From Bifidobacterium canis (GTDB lineage Bacteria > Actinomycetota > Actinomycetes > Actinomycetales > Bifidobacteriaceae), in assembly GCF_009727065.1 (NCBI RefSeq), contig NZ_WNLP01000010.1, forward strand, positions 1-64,000: a stretch of DNA of 64,000 nt, written 5' to 3'. Both the position numbers and the translations under genes were made by a program. This document shows, in pieces, positions 17,916-26,200 of the stretch (its first letter is position 1; the number at the start of each line of letters is the position of its first letter). Below the pieces are notes generated by a model. That model ran no database searches. It saw only the letters and a program-made list of their open reading frames with translations, and had not been told where the DNA came from.

Positions 17916-17921
17916 GCATAG
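17916..17921 (+). promoter_or_regulatory. GCATAG motif right of repeat copy 2
   Basis: GTGACGCATAGGGG on the plus strand. An ATG occurs 16 bases later (17938) and opens an 86-codon frame that crosses a hairpin; that frame is not convincing. The motif may serve the 18306 operon with a long leader. Confidence 0.3.
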
Positions 17922-18011
17922 GGGTCGTGTGAGGGCCATGGCCGTGGGTGAACGGACAATCCCACCCGTGCGACCGTGGATCATGGCGGAAACGTGCAAA
18001 CGGCCCCACTG

Positions 18012-18048
18012 CACCCCAAGGGGTTTTACCCTTCTCACCCTTGGGGTG
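18012..18048 (+). terminator. Hairpin in the leader region of the 18306 operon
   Basis: An 11-bp stem (CACCCCAAGGG with CCCTTGGGGTG) encloses a 15-base T-containing loop. It may attenuate transcription coming from 17916. The remaining bases of 17867-18305 show no convincing gene except a 12-codon leader (18271-18309) whose TGA overlaps ATG 18306. Confidence 0.4.
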
Positions 18049-18305
18049 GCATGGGCCGCGCCACCCCCACGCCACCCACCACCCATGGCCCTTATCTTCC
18101 CCCTAATCACAGGCGGAAGGGTGTCAACGCCACCCCGGCGCGGTTGTCTACTTGCCGCACCGGGGAACGATGGGAGGGGCAGGCCGGCAACCTTCTAACC
18201 ACCGGCCGCCACCGACCCCACCCAGCACCCTCCGCCTGTTTCCTCTTCCATGGTCGGGGACGCATTACGCATGGCAGCACAACCACACAACAAGAGGGGC
18301 CTGTC

Positions 18306-18497
18306 ATGAACACACCACGCACCACGGATTGGCAACTGGCCGGATGGCGCATCCTGCCCGCACTGCTCAGCATCCCCGGGTTCACCGACGCCACCCCGTG
18401 GCCCGTGACCGTATGCTGCATGGCCATCTTCACCCTCGCCACCACCGAAGCGGGCATCACCCTGCTCAGCGGCAATGAAGAAAGGAACGAACAGTGA
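18306..18497 (+). CDS. Small membrane protein, 63 aa
   Basis: One or two hydrophobic stretches (GWRILPALLSIPGF and VTVCCMAIFTLATTEAGITLL). ATG 18306 follows AGAGGGGC. It is the first full gene of an operon in which each gene overlaps the next by ATGA or GTGA. Its TGA overlaps the GTG of the following gene. Confidence 0.55.
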   Translation: MNTPRTTDWQLAGWRILPALLSIPGFTDATPWPVTVCCMAIFTLATTEAGITLLSGNEERNEQ

Positions 18498-18843
18498 ACA
18501 CGGGACAATACGCACACGGATACGCATGGCTGCTCACCCACCACACCGACGCCATCCGCGCCATCCGGCAGGCGCACCATTTGCAACACCTCATCATGCC
18601 CACCATCCAATCCAACACCCCCACCGCCAATGGCTCCACCGTTTGCGCACGCTCAACACCGCATGCGAACAACACATCACCCAGTTGCGCGCCCTGCAAA
18701 CCACGTTGCAAGTCCGGGCCCGATGGTCCCCGGCCGCCCATGACGCGGTCCATGTCATCACCCACGAAATCAACCAATTGGACCAATGCCGCACACCCCT
18801 GGCCACACTCTTGGACCGGCACACCATCGAAAGGACGGCATGA
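18494..18843 (+). CDS. Small helical protein, ~116 aa, one frame break
   Basis: It starts GTG 18494 (MNTGQYAHGYAWLL). After IQSNTP one base must be added in the CCCCC run (18618-18622). The frame then continues HRQWLHRLRTLNTACEQHITQL to the TGA at 18841-18843, which overlaps the next ATG. The restored protein is a hydrophilic helix-rich chain, possibly a coiled coil. No family was recognised. Confidence 0.55.
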
Positions 18844-19051
18844 TGATCATCGCGAAGACATTGTACCGAGGGCATACCCTCACCTACCAATACACATTCA
18901 CCTGTGACATCTGCCATAGGCAACACCCAGCTGGGCTCCCACATGGCAGGCCGCCATCACCCACGCCCGCAACAACGGGTGGATGGTGGACACCACCATG
19001 AACCCATGGGCCAGCCTGTGTCCCACGCACCACGGAAAGGATGCCCGATGA
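18840..19051 (+). CDS. Small zinc-finger-like protein, ~70 aa, one frame break
   Basis: MMIIAKTLYRGHTLTYQYTF is followed by CDICHRQ. One base added in CCC (18926-18928) leads to PSWAPTWQAAITHARNNGW and ends with LCPTHHGKDAR. CDIC and CPTHH would make a four-ligand zinc site, a common build for small phage/actinobacterial proteins. The restored TGA at 19049-19051 overlaps ATG 19048, strong support for the corrected frame. Confidence 0.55.
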
Positions 19052-19266
19052 TCACACACCTCATGCACACCCTCCTGCTGCTCGCCGGCTGCTGGATGGC
19101 CACCGGTCCCGCAATGGCGGGTGCGCTCGCCGTCGCCGCCATCATCAACCATGGCCGCCAACGCACCCAACACAGCCTGCTGGGTGGCGGCGCATGTTGG
19201 ATGCTGTTCGCCGCGTTCTGGATCCCATGGGCCATGCTTGCCGCATGGTGGGCGGTCAACCTGTAA
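19048..19266 (+). CDS. Small membrane protein, 72 aa
   Basis: Two hydrophobic segments (LLLLAGCWMATGPAMAGALA and ACWMLFAAFWIPWAMLAAWW). It is translationally coupled by an ATGA overlap to the preceding gene. Function unknown. Confidence 0.6.
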   Translation: MITHLMHTLLLLAGCWMATGPAMAGALAVAAIINHGRQRTQHSLLGGGACWMLFAAFWIPWAMLAAWWAVNL

Positions 19267-19278
19267 AGGGAGGCTCCT

Positions 19279-19509
19279 ATGTGGTTCGTGATCGTGTTGT
19301 GGCACCTGCTTCTGGTGGCCTGTGCAAGCCACAACCAGCGGCAATACTTCATGCTCCCGTCGTGGCGGCGCGACTACGGGCTGCCACGACGGGAGCCGTT
19401 GCCTCCGGAGTGCACATGCGGGCATTGGCTGTTGGTGGACATCACCACCGGCCACACCCTGCACCCCATCATCCCAACCACCATCGAACCAACGGAGGAC
19501 ACCCCATGA
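19279..19509 (+). CDS. Small protein with N-terminal hydrophobic segment, 76 aa
   Basis: ATG 19279 follows AAGGGAGG. The start MWFVIVLWHLLLVACASH looks like a membrane anchor or signal. The rest has ECTCGHW, and its TGA overlaps ATG 19506. Function unknown. Confidence 0.55.
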   Translation: MWFVIVLWHLLLVACASHNQRQYFMLPSWRRDYGLPRREPLPPECTCGHWLLVDITTGHTLHPIIPTTIEPTEDTP

Positions 19510-19865
19510 GAACACGGAACATCACTGTAGCGAAACTTCGCCGTGAGTATTGAGACCGGATCCAACAGGGCGGCAAACGGTTCGAGATCCGCAACGAGCC
19601 CATTCCCGACATGTCCACCATGATCGTGTTCGAAGACGCGGACACGGGGGAACATTTGGGCAATGCGCGTGTTCTGGAACGCCACCGGTTCGGCCCTGAT
19701 GCCACCCCATGGTCATGGGCGTTGCTCGCCCAACTGGCTGACGTGACCGTGGATGAGCTGCGGGAACTGTTCCCCGGGACGTCCGCTCTGGATGTGTTCT
19801 ATGTGTACCGGGTCGAACCGGTGGACGATGACGGGTTCTTCACCGGTCTCATCGCGGCCAGGTGA
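19506..19865 (+). pseudogene. ASCH-domain protein with an in-frame TGA
   Basis: The frame from ATG 19506 reads MRTRNITVAKLRREY, then TGA (19551-19553), then DRIQQGGKRFEIRNEP and MIVFEDADTGEHLGNARVL. Across the stop this matches the ASCH (RNA-binding beta-barrel) pattern, in which a Trp or similar residue would stand at the TGA. One changed base (TGG to TGA) explains it. ATG 19506 overlaps the previous stop, so the long start is the natural one; a start at ATG 19611 would cut away the conserved motif. About 119 aa if read through. Confidence 0.6.
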
Positions 19866-19872
19866 GAGGGAC

Positions 19873-19878
19873 GCATAT
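19873..19878 (+). promoter_or_regulatory. GCATAT motif 8 bases before ATG 19887
   Basis: GGGACGCATATTGCCCGAC then ATG. It is a variant of the GCATAG leaderless motif and lies just after the ASCH gene's stop, so it may re-start transcription inside the operon. Confidence 0.45.
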
Positions 19879-19886
19879 TGCCCGAC

Positions 19887-20381
19887 ATGAACGATAGGAA
19901 TGGTATGAGCCGCCCCCGGGCGCGGATGGTGGATGGGGTGGATCGTGCGGCGTTCGCGCTCATGTGCGCGATGACGAACTGGGCGCAACCCAACCCCACC
20001 GAACAGGAGCAACAGGACCATTGGTGGGGGTTGAGCCCCGAACTGCGCGGGCAATACCGCAAGTGGGCGCATGCCGTACTGGACGCCCACCATTGCGCAT
20101 GCGCGCATGACGCGTGCCCCACCGGATTGGATGGCATCGTGTTGCAGCATGCCCGTCTGCTGGACCGGTTGGAGAGGTCACGCGCCCATGGCGTCGCGTA
20201 CTGGAACGTCCTGTCGGCATTGCGGTACGCCCTGATCGACGACCGGCCGGAGGGGTGCAGTCCGGATGCCGCCACCGTGCACCTGGACGGGGATGCCCCA
20301 TGCATCACCTGCCCGCACGGCGCGTTTGGGTCATGGGAGGCGTGGGTGAACCATGCCATCCGGTATAGGGAGGAGTCATGA
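19887..20381 (+). CDS. Hypothetical protein, 164 aa
   Basis: ATG 19887 was chosen by the GCATAT spacing; TTG 19878 is in frame. It is Trp/His/Cys-rich (HHCACAHDAC, CITCPHG), possibly metal-binding, with an amphipathic helical core. Its TGA overlaps the ATG of the next gene. No family was recognised. Confidence 0.6.
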   Translation: MNDRNGMSRPRARMVDGVDRAAFALMCAMTNWAQPNPTEQEQQDHWWGLSPELRGQYRKWAHAVLDAHHCACAHDACPTGLDGIVLQHARLLDRLERSRAHGVAYWNVLSALRYALIDDRPEGCSPDAATVHLDGDAPCITCPHGAFGSWEAWVNHAIRYREES

Positions 20382-20601
20382 CGGATAAGCGTGCTTGCGG
20401 TTCACCGGCGACGCCAGTGAGCAACTGCTTATCCCATGGGGTGTGCCGGGGCGGCCGGTCACCATCCTGAACCGCACCGGTTGGCGTATCCGCCATGATC
20501 CCTCCACGGGCGTCCGCCGCCATCAATGCAGCAGGCATAAGACGCTAGCACGCATGGGCCAGGCAATGCGCATATCACAGGAAGCGAGGAATAAGCGATG
20601 A
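20378..20601 (+). CDS. Small basic protein, ~74 aa, probable frame break
   Basis: ATG 20378 overlaps the previous stop, reading MTDKRA. One base added at TT (20395-20396) continues LRFTGDASEQLLIPWGVPG to the TGA at 20599-20601, which overlaps ATG 20598. A TTG start at 20395 is the alternative. It is basic at the end (MRISQEARNKR). Function unknown. Confidence 0.5.
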
Positions 20602-21281
20602 CGAGCTGGCACATCGAACAACAGGATGGCAAACCATACTACATGCCGCAATGCGAGGTGTGCGGCTTGCGGTACGACGAGTATGGGTTGTATGCGGACA
20701 AAGAGCAGGCCGCGACCGATGCGGTTGACGATGGGTGGCAGGCATGGCCGGATTTGTATCACGCCGACTGGGACTGCCGCTGCCCCCAGCATTGGAGTGT
20801 TCGGTGTGAGACATGCAAACGCCATGTGGCGCAGGCCGACCGGACCGAATTCAAAGGGTGGCTGTTCGACCGTGACGATGATGACATGCGTGTGGGTGTA
20901 TGCGACCAATGCTTGGCCCGCATAGACACGTTGCCTACATTGGAGTTGGGCGCATGGCCCATCTTCCACCCCTCGCACCAGCGTATCGACAAGTGGCAGG
21001 CATTGAAGGTGTTGGAGGAGGCGGCCGAGGTCGTGGAAGCCGCGAAGGAAAGCATCCGGACCGTCACGGTCCTTGACGGACGGACCCTTGTCAACCGTGC
21101 CCGTCTTGTCAATGAGATCGCTGATTTGTTGCAGACCACCACCAATCTGTGCGCCGCGTTCGGCATCACGAGTGTCGATCTGGGGTTCGCCCGCACCGAG
21201 TGCACCATCAAAAGCCTCAAACGTGGCATGTTCGATGAGGGGCCACGCACCCGCATGCACCGCGAACCGGATGATACGTGA
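20598..21281 (+). CDS. MazG-like nucleotide pyrophosphohydrolase with N-terminal zinc ribbon
   Basis: The amino half has Cys pairs (QCEVCG, CRCPQH, CETCK, CDQC) typical of a zinc ribbon. The carboxyl half carries the MazG-type helical metal motif: KVLEEAAEVVEAAKE followed by NEIADLLQTTTNL, giving ExxE and ExxD ligands. Such domains hydrolyse (d)NTPs to monophosphates. 227 aa. It is the last gene of the coupled operon, before a perfect hairpin. The combination with an ASCH protein suggests a nucleotide- or RNA-directed accessory role, possibly phage-related. Confidence 0.7.
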   Translation: MTSWHIEQQDGKPYYMPQCEVCGLRYDEYGLYADKEQAATDAVDDGWQAWPDLYHADWDCRCPQHWSVRCETCKRHVAQADRTEFKGWLFDRDDDDMRVGVCDQCLARIDTLPTLELGAWPIFHPSHQRIDKWQALKVLEEAAEVVEAAKESIRTVTVLDGRTLVNRARLVNEIADLLQTTTNLCAAFGITSVDLGFARTECTIKSLKRGMFDEGPRTRMHREPDDT

Positions 21282-21306
21282 CATTTCACGCGCGCAGTGA
21301 CATTTT

Positions 21307-21350
21307 CGGGGTGGTGGGGACATGTCCGTTGGCATGTCCCCACCACCCCG
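21307..21350 (+). terminator. Perfect 18-bp hairpin after the MazG-like gene
   Basis: Arms 21307-21324 and 21333-21350 with an 8-base loop. There is no T-run on the plus strand. Very stable; it separates the operon from the 21421 gene. Confidence 0.55.
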
Positions 21351-21420
21351 CCAAACGGTGCGCGCGTGGACGCATGTGATGGGGTGTCAACGCAAAACAC
21401 CAAGAGTCAAGGAGACCGCC

Positions 21421-21663
21421 ATGGATACCACACCGATGATCGCCGCCATTGACCATATGCTCGAGGAACGCGCCATGCTGGACACCACGGATATCAGCCT
21501 CGTCACCGCGCAGATCGCGGAACTCGAACAGGCGCTCGACAAGCTCACCAGCACCATCGAACAGGAGGGACGTGAGGAAACCGCTCGGGAGGCCGCGGTG
21601 ATCGCGGAGGCGGAAAACGAGCTCGACAGACTCAACGATTGCCAAGAGGCATTGGACGAGTAA
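21421..21663 (+). CDS. Small coiled-coil protein, 80 aa
   Basis: ATG 21421 follows AAGGAGACC. The whole chain is a heptad-like acidic helix (AQIAELEQALDKLTSTIEQ and so on), probably an oligomerising coiled coil. It stands between two perfect hairpins as a single gene. Function unknown. Confidence 0.65.
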   Translation: MDTTPMIAAIDHMLEERAMLDTTDISLVTAQIAELEQALDKLTSTIEQEGREETAREAAVIAEAENELDRLNDCQEALDE

Positions 21664-21694
21664 CCAACCACCAAGGTTCCCGTCCGGGCGTTAT

Positions 21695-21738
21695 AGGCGT
21701 GGGGTGGGATACGGGAGACCGTATCCCACCCCACGCCT
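21695..21738. terminator. Perfect 20-bp hairpin between convergent genes
   Basis: Arms 21695-21714 and 21719-21738 with the loop GAGA. It lies between the plus gene ending at 21663 and the minus gene whose stop begins at 21738, so it can end transcription from both sides. Confidence 0.65.
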
Positions 21739-21911
21739 CATTCGTTGGCGGATCGGACAGGAGGTGTGTTACTGGATTGGGGGCGAATCGGGCGCGCGCG
21801 GGAGGCTTCGATGGCGGCATCAAGACGGCGGCGTTCCTGCTTGTACAGTTGCGTCATTTGCGGGTCGGTGAGCTGTTCATCCAACAGGTCGTCGAAACTG
21901 GTGAGAGGCAT
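21738..21911 (-). CDS. Small antitoxin-like protein, 57 aa
   Basis: It reads MPLTSFDDLLDEQLTDPQ and then YKQERRRLDAAIEASRARP. The pattern, a short acidic start followed by a basic helix, is that of the amino-terminal part of many antitoxins and HTH partners. It begins 31 bases after the HigA-type antitoxin gene on the same strand; the ribosome site (ACGGAAC) is weak. It would be the third gene of the toxin-antitoxin operon. The assignment is tentative. Confidence 0.5.
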   Translation of the reverse strand: MPLTSFDDLLDEQLTDPQMTQLYKQERRRLDAAIEASRARPIRPQSSNTPPVRSANE

Positions 21912-21941
21912 GGTTGTGTTCCGTCGTTTGTGCTCTTCGGT

Positions 21942-22250
21942 TCACCCTAGTTTCACTTGGCGGCCGTCCGGGAGGGTGCCGATGACGTCGAGCCGTCCGC
22001 CGAGCGCTTCCATGTATTTGCGGAGCGTGTCCACCATGGCGTGTGACCCGCCGTTGTGTTCGATTGCGGATACACGTTTCTGGTTGACTCCCATGCGTTC
22101 GGCAAGTTGGGCTTGTGTCAACCCGTTTTCCCTGCGGGCCTCTCGCAGTTCGTACAGGCGCATGTCCCGGCGTAGTTGGGCGACGGCTTGTGCGTTTTCC
22201 TCAGGGGTGATGTTGTGGTCGCGTGCGAAGTCTTCGATGGTGTAGTTCAT
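21942..22250 (-). CDS. higA: HigA-type antitoxin (XRE helix-turn-helix)
   Basis: 102 aa. The helix-turn-helix REARRENGLTQAQLAERMGV followed by NQKRVSAIEHN is clear. ATG 22250 overlaps the toxin stop as ATGA and follows AAGGAAC. It is expected to neutralise the toxin and to repress the operon by binding the inverted repeat at 22619-22634. The toxin-first order is usual for HigBA. Confidence 0.85.
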   Translation of the reverse strand: MNYTIEDFARDHNITPEENAQAVAQLRRDMRLYELREARRENGLTQAQLAERMGVNQKRVSAIEHNGGSHAMVDTLRKYMEALGGRLDVIGTLPDGRQVKLG

Positions 22251-22606
22251 TGTTGTTCCTTTCCTTGTTGTTCCAGCCATTCGATGTAGTTGGCTTCCGC
22301 TTGGCGTATTGCCTGGGGGTACCATTTGTTCCATTTGCGTTGTTTGTCTCCTCCGACGAGCATGATGGCGTTTCTTTTCGGGTCGAAGGTGAATAGGATG
22401 CGTATTTCGCTTCGTCCGTGGGAGCCGGGCCGTAGTTCCTTGAGGTTTTTGATGGTGGATGAGCCTTCGATCTTGCCGACCAGGGGACGTTTGAGATTGG
22501 GGCCTTCCTCTTGGAGCACGGTGATGGCCGCGAGGATCTGCCGTGCGGAGTCGTCGTCGATCCGGCGGAGCCAGTCGGCGATGGGGTCGAGTATCACATT
22601 CCACAT
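22247..22606 (-). CDS. higB: HigB/RelE-like toxin (phage Gp49-like family)
   Basis: 119 aa. The RelE-fold pattern includes LKELRPGSHGRSEIRILFTF, then ALIMLVGGDK-like beta strands and basic KQRKWNKWYPQAIRQA, as in toxins that cut mRNA at the ribosome. ATG 22606 follows an AT-rich promoter region and lacks a ribosome site. The codons and base composition around the promoter are more AT-rich than the neighbours, which suggests separate acquisition. Confidence 0.82.
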   Translation of the reverse strand: MWNVILDPIADWLRRIDDDSARQILAAITVLQEEGPNLKRPLVGKIEGSSTIKNLKELRPGSHGRSEIRILFTFDPKRNAIMLVGGDKQRKWNKWYPQAIRQAEANYIEWLEQQGKEQQ

Positions 22607-22634
22607 GATTACTATAATACCATAGTTTTATGGT
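22607..22634 (-). promoter_or_regulatory. Toxin-antitoxin promoter and operator
   Basis: On the minus strand a consensus-like TATTAT lies seven bases before ATG 22606, so the transcript is probably leaderless with a normal -10. It overlaps the inverted repeat ACCATA-GTTT-TATGGT (22619-22634), the likely HigA operator. It differs from the GCATAG type used elsewhere in the window. Confidence 0.55.
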
Positions 22635-22684
22635 TTTCCAACGGTGCCACACGGTATGGCACCACGAGAGAAAGAGAGCCCATC

Positions 22685-23146
22685 ATGGCACGTACCAACC
22701 GCATCCTCGCACAGGCGGTCCTCCGGATCCTGCTGCCCGCACGCGGCTACACCGATATCCGCTTCACCGCGGACGACAAACTCACGGCCATCATGCCGGA
22801 CGGCACCGAAATGGCCGCCGTCGTCACCTCCCGCATCATCGGCGAGCACACCCGTGAAAGCGATGTGATCAGCATCGCCCCCACGAAATACACCACCTAC
22901 GACCGCTACTTCACCATGGGCGCGCCGGCCGACGCCGCCAAACGGCTCGTGTTCATCGTGGACATCGATGCGGACCTGAACCGCGCCCGTGCCATCGCCC
23001 TGGAATACTCCGACCCTGAAATCATGGCAGTCGCAAGCGATGCGGTCAAACTGAAAACCAACGGCGGCTTGGCCATCAACTTCAACCGCTACAGCGAGCT
23101 GAAAGCGGATAGCATCGTGTCGGGCACGGTCACCATCGGCGACTGA
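22685..23146 (+). CDS. Hypothetical protein, 153 aa
   Basis: ATG 22685 follows AGAGAAAGAGAGCCC. Mixed alpha/beta composition with KRLVFIVDIDADLNRARAI in the middle; no domain was recognised. A small hairpin (22644-22664) lies in its leader. It is divergent from the toxin-antitoxin operon. Confidence 0.6.
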   Translation: MARTNRILAQAVLRILLPARGYTDIRFTADDKLTAIMPDGTEMAAVVTSRIIGEHTRESDVISIAPTKYTTYDRYFTMGAPADAAKRLVFIVDIDADLNRARAIALEYSDPEIMAVASDAVKLKTNGGLAINFNRYSELKADSIVSGTVTIGD

Positions 23147-23185
23147 CACCCGCCACACGGGGCCGCTCCCCCAACGGGATACAAG

Positions 23186-23226
23186 TGGGGCCGGGTTGCA
23201 AACCAGAGGATTGCAACCCGGCCCCA
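23186..23226. terminator. Bidirectional hairpin between convergent genes
   Basis: A 16-bp stem (23186-23201 with 23211-23226) with a 9-base loop, between the stops of the plus gene (23146) and the minus surface-protein gene (23245). Confidence 0.65.
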
Positions 23227-23244
23227 TCCTCGTTCCTGTGGCGG

Positions 23245-26200
23245 TCAGCTGCGGCGCTTGGCGGCAACCATCACGCCCGCACCCATGAGCATGGCCATCA
23301 CACCGGCCACAGCCAGAGCCGTCACGTCCGAACCGGTGGACGCCAGTTGCGCGGCACGCTCCACGGCCTGCACGCTCTCCGGCACACCGGCCACCGTGTT
23401 GTCCGCAACAGTGGTGCCAGTGGCGCCGCCGGTCTTGTCAACCGCGCCGATCACGGTGGCCCCACCATGCACACCACCAACCGTGCCGGTCGAACCATTG
23501 GCGCCGGTCGAACCATTGGCGCCGGTCGAACCATTGGTGGCACCATTGTGGTTCTGGCCGTCCAGCAACGCCGCCAATGCAGCCTTCGCCGCCGCGACCT
23601 CCCGCTCACGCTGCGACACGGCCTCGCCGGCCTCACGGTACGCGTCCTGCGCGTCCTTGAGCATGGCCTTGGCCTCATCCAGCGCCTTATTGGCCTCGTC
23701 CAGCTTGGCCTGCGCGGCCTTCACCTCCGGCGTGTCCCACGCGGCCTTCTTCGCCGCGTCCAGCGCGGCCTGCGCGTCCGCCACCTGCCGTTCGGCCTCC
23801 GTCTTCGCCGTTTGCGCCGCCTCCACGGCCGCCTTGGCCTGCGCGGCATCACGGTCCGCACCGGCCAACACCTGTTCGGCTTGGGTGAGCTTGGCGCGGG
23901 CGTCCTTGAGATCCTGCTCACGGTCCGCCAGCGTGGCCTTCGCCTCACCCAACCGGGTGACCAGCGCGTTGGCGTCCTCCACCCGCTGCGTGGCCCCGGC
24001 CAGCTCATCGGCGGCCTCATCAGCCGCCTGCTTCGCCTGCTGTGCACGCTGCGCCATCTCGTCGGCCTCCTGTTTGGCCGCCTTGTACGCCTCTTGTGCG
24101 CGGGTGAGGTTCGCCGCCGCATCCTGCATGGCCGCATACTCAGCCGCGGCCTTGTCCGCCGCCAGTTTGGCCTGCTCCGCATCCGCCGTGGCGTCCTGCG
24201 CGGCCGCAGTGGCCTTGTCCGCCGCCTGCTTCGCCGTATCGTACTCACCCTTGGCCGCATCGAACGCGGCCTGCGCGTCCGTCACACGCCCATTGGCGTC
24301 CGACAACGCCCGGTTGGCCTGCTTCGCCTCCGTATCCGCCGCCGCCAGGGCGCTCTGGGCCGTCTCATCGGCCTGCTGCGCCTTGGTGTGCTCGGCCACA
24401 GCCTGCGACTGCGCGGCCTGCGCATCCGTCAGATCCTTGTCCGCGGCCTGCTTGGCCACGCTCGTGGCCTGCACACGCGCATTGGCCTCGTCCAGCAACG
24501 CCTGCGCATCCGACACGGCCTTGCGGGCCGCCTCCAGTTTCGCCTTCGCTGTCTGCAACCCATTCACATACGCCTCGGCCTGCGCCAGATACTCATCCGC
24601 ATCCGTATACGGGCCCGTTTCCTTCATCGCCCGCAGCTGTTCGGTGCGCGCGTCACGGAACCCGTTCGAGGTGTGGGTGAAGAACTCCTGCGCCGCGGTC
24701 GGCGGCGCATACGGCAGATCACGTTGGACCTGCGTGATCGCCGCGCCGGTCGCGTACGACTGGTCACGCAGATTGATGTAATGGCCCACCTTCTGCCACA
24801 GGTCCGGGTACGTGGTCTGGATGCCAAGCGCCTCCATGTTCTCCAACCCCGGATAGTTGCCGGAGGCGACCGCCTCATCGTACGTTTCCTTCTCCGCGGT
24901 CCACCAACGCTCATACGGGGTGTCCGTGCCCCACGCCAGATTCTCCGAGGAGTAGAAATTGCCGGAATGGCCCAGGAGCACGGTCGCGTAGTTCGCGTTC
25001 ACCATCGCCTGCGCCATGGCGAAATCGGACACAGGCAACGGGTCCAACCCCATGGTGGCACGCAGCCGGTTGGTCTCCTGCACCATCTTGATGCCCGCGA
25101 TCAGATTCGGCAGGCTCGTCGCATCACCCTCTGCGCCGATATGCGTGTAATCAAGGACACCGTCCATGTAGTACGCGTCCGGGTTGGTGAGCGCCTCCTG
25201 TGCGATGAGGCTGCCGCGATGCTGGAACCAGCCCAATGCGCCGAGCTTCTCCTGCTGTTCGGCGGCCAGACCGGCCGGTTCCGCCTCAGCGAGCACACGG
25301 TTCGCCTCCGCCAGTTTCTCCTGCGCGGCCCGTTGCGCTTTGGTTGCCTCATCCAATTGCGCCTGCGCCGTGTCGGCGGCCGACTGGGCTGCCTCCACCT
25401 TCGCGTCGGCCGCTGTCTTGGCCTGTGCGGTCGCGGCCGCATCCGCGGCTGTGCGTTGTGCCGCCTTCTGGGCCGCGGCAAGTTCACGGTCCGCCTTGTC
25501 CGCCGCCGTCTTGGCCTGCGTGGCGGTATCGGTGGCCTTGTCGAGGTCGGTTTGCGCCTTGTCGACATTCGTCTGCGCCGTGGCAAGCGCCTTGTCAGCC
25601 GCCTGCTTGTTGGCGTTGGCATTGTCGGCGGCCTTGGCGGTGGCGTCCGCGATGGTTTTCAGATCGTCGGCCTTGTCCTGCGCCTCCTGCATCTTCGCCG
25701 GGTCCTTCGCGTCCCCCGCCAGCTGCTCCGCCTTCGCAACATCCTGTTGCGCGGCATCCGCTTTCTGCGCCGCATCCGTGGCTTGCGCGTCCGCCTGCGC
25801 CGATTGCGCCGCCGTCTTGTCGGCCGCAGCCTGCTTCGCCGCCTGTTCGCCCTGCAACGCATCCATGTCCGTGTGGTCGACCTGTTCCTGCAACCCGTCG
25901 ACCACCGTCTGCTGGCCGGCCACGGCCTGTGCAGCCGCATCCGCGTCCTGTTGCGCGGCCTGCTGTGCCTGCTGCGCCGTCGCCTGCTGCGCCTGCGCGG
26001 CCTGCTGGGCCGCCACCGCATCGTCCAGCCTGTCGGCGGCGTTGCCTAGATGCGTGTTCGCCTCAGCCAGTGCATCCTGTGCGGCGTTCGTGGCGGGATC
26101 CGCGTTGACGGCCGCGTCCACATTGTCTTTGGCCGCCTGCACCTCGTTGGTGGCGGCCTGCACGCCCGCCTGCGCCCCGTCCACCGTGGACTGGGCCTGC

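Noticed and set aside
17938..18198. 86-codon ORF after a GCATAG motif
   Set aside because: It crosses a stable hairpin, is Pro/Arg-rich with no domain, and the motif-to-ATG distance (16) does not fit the 8-9 rule.
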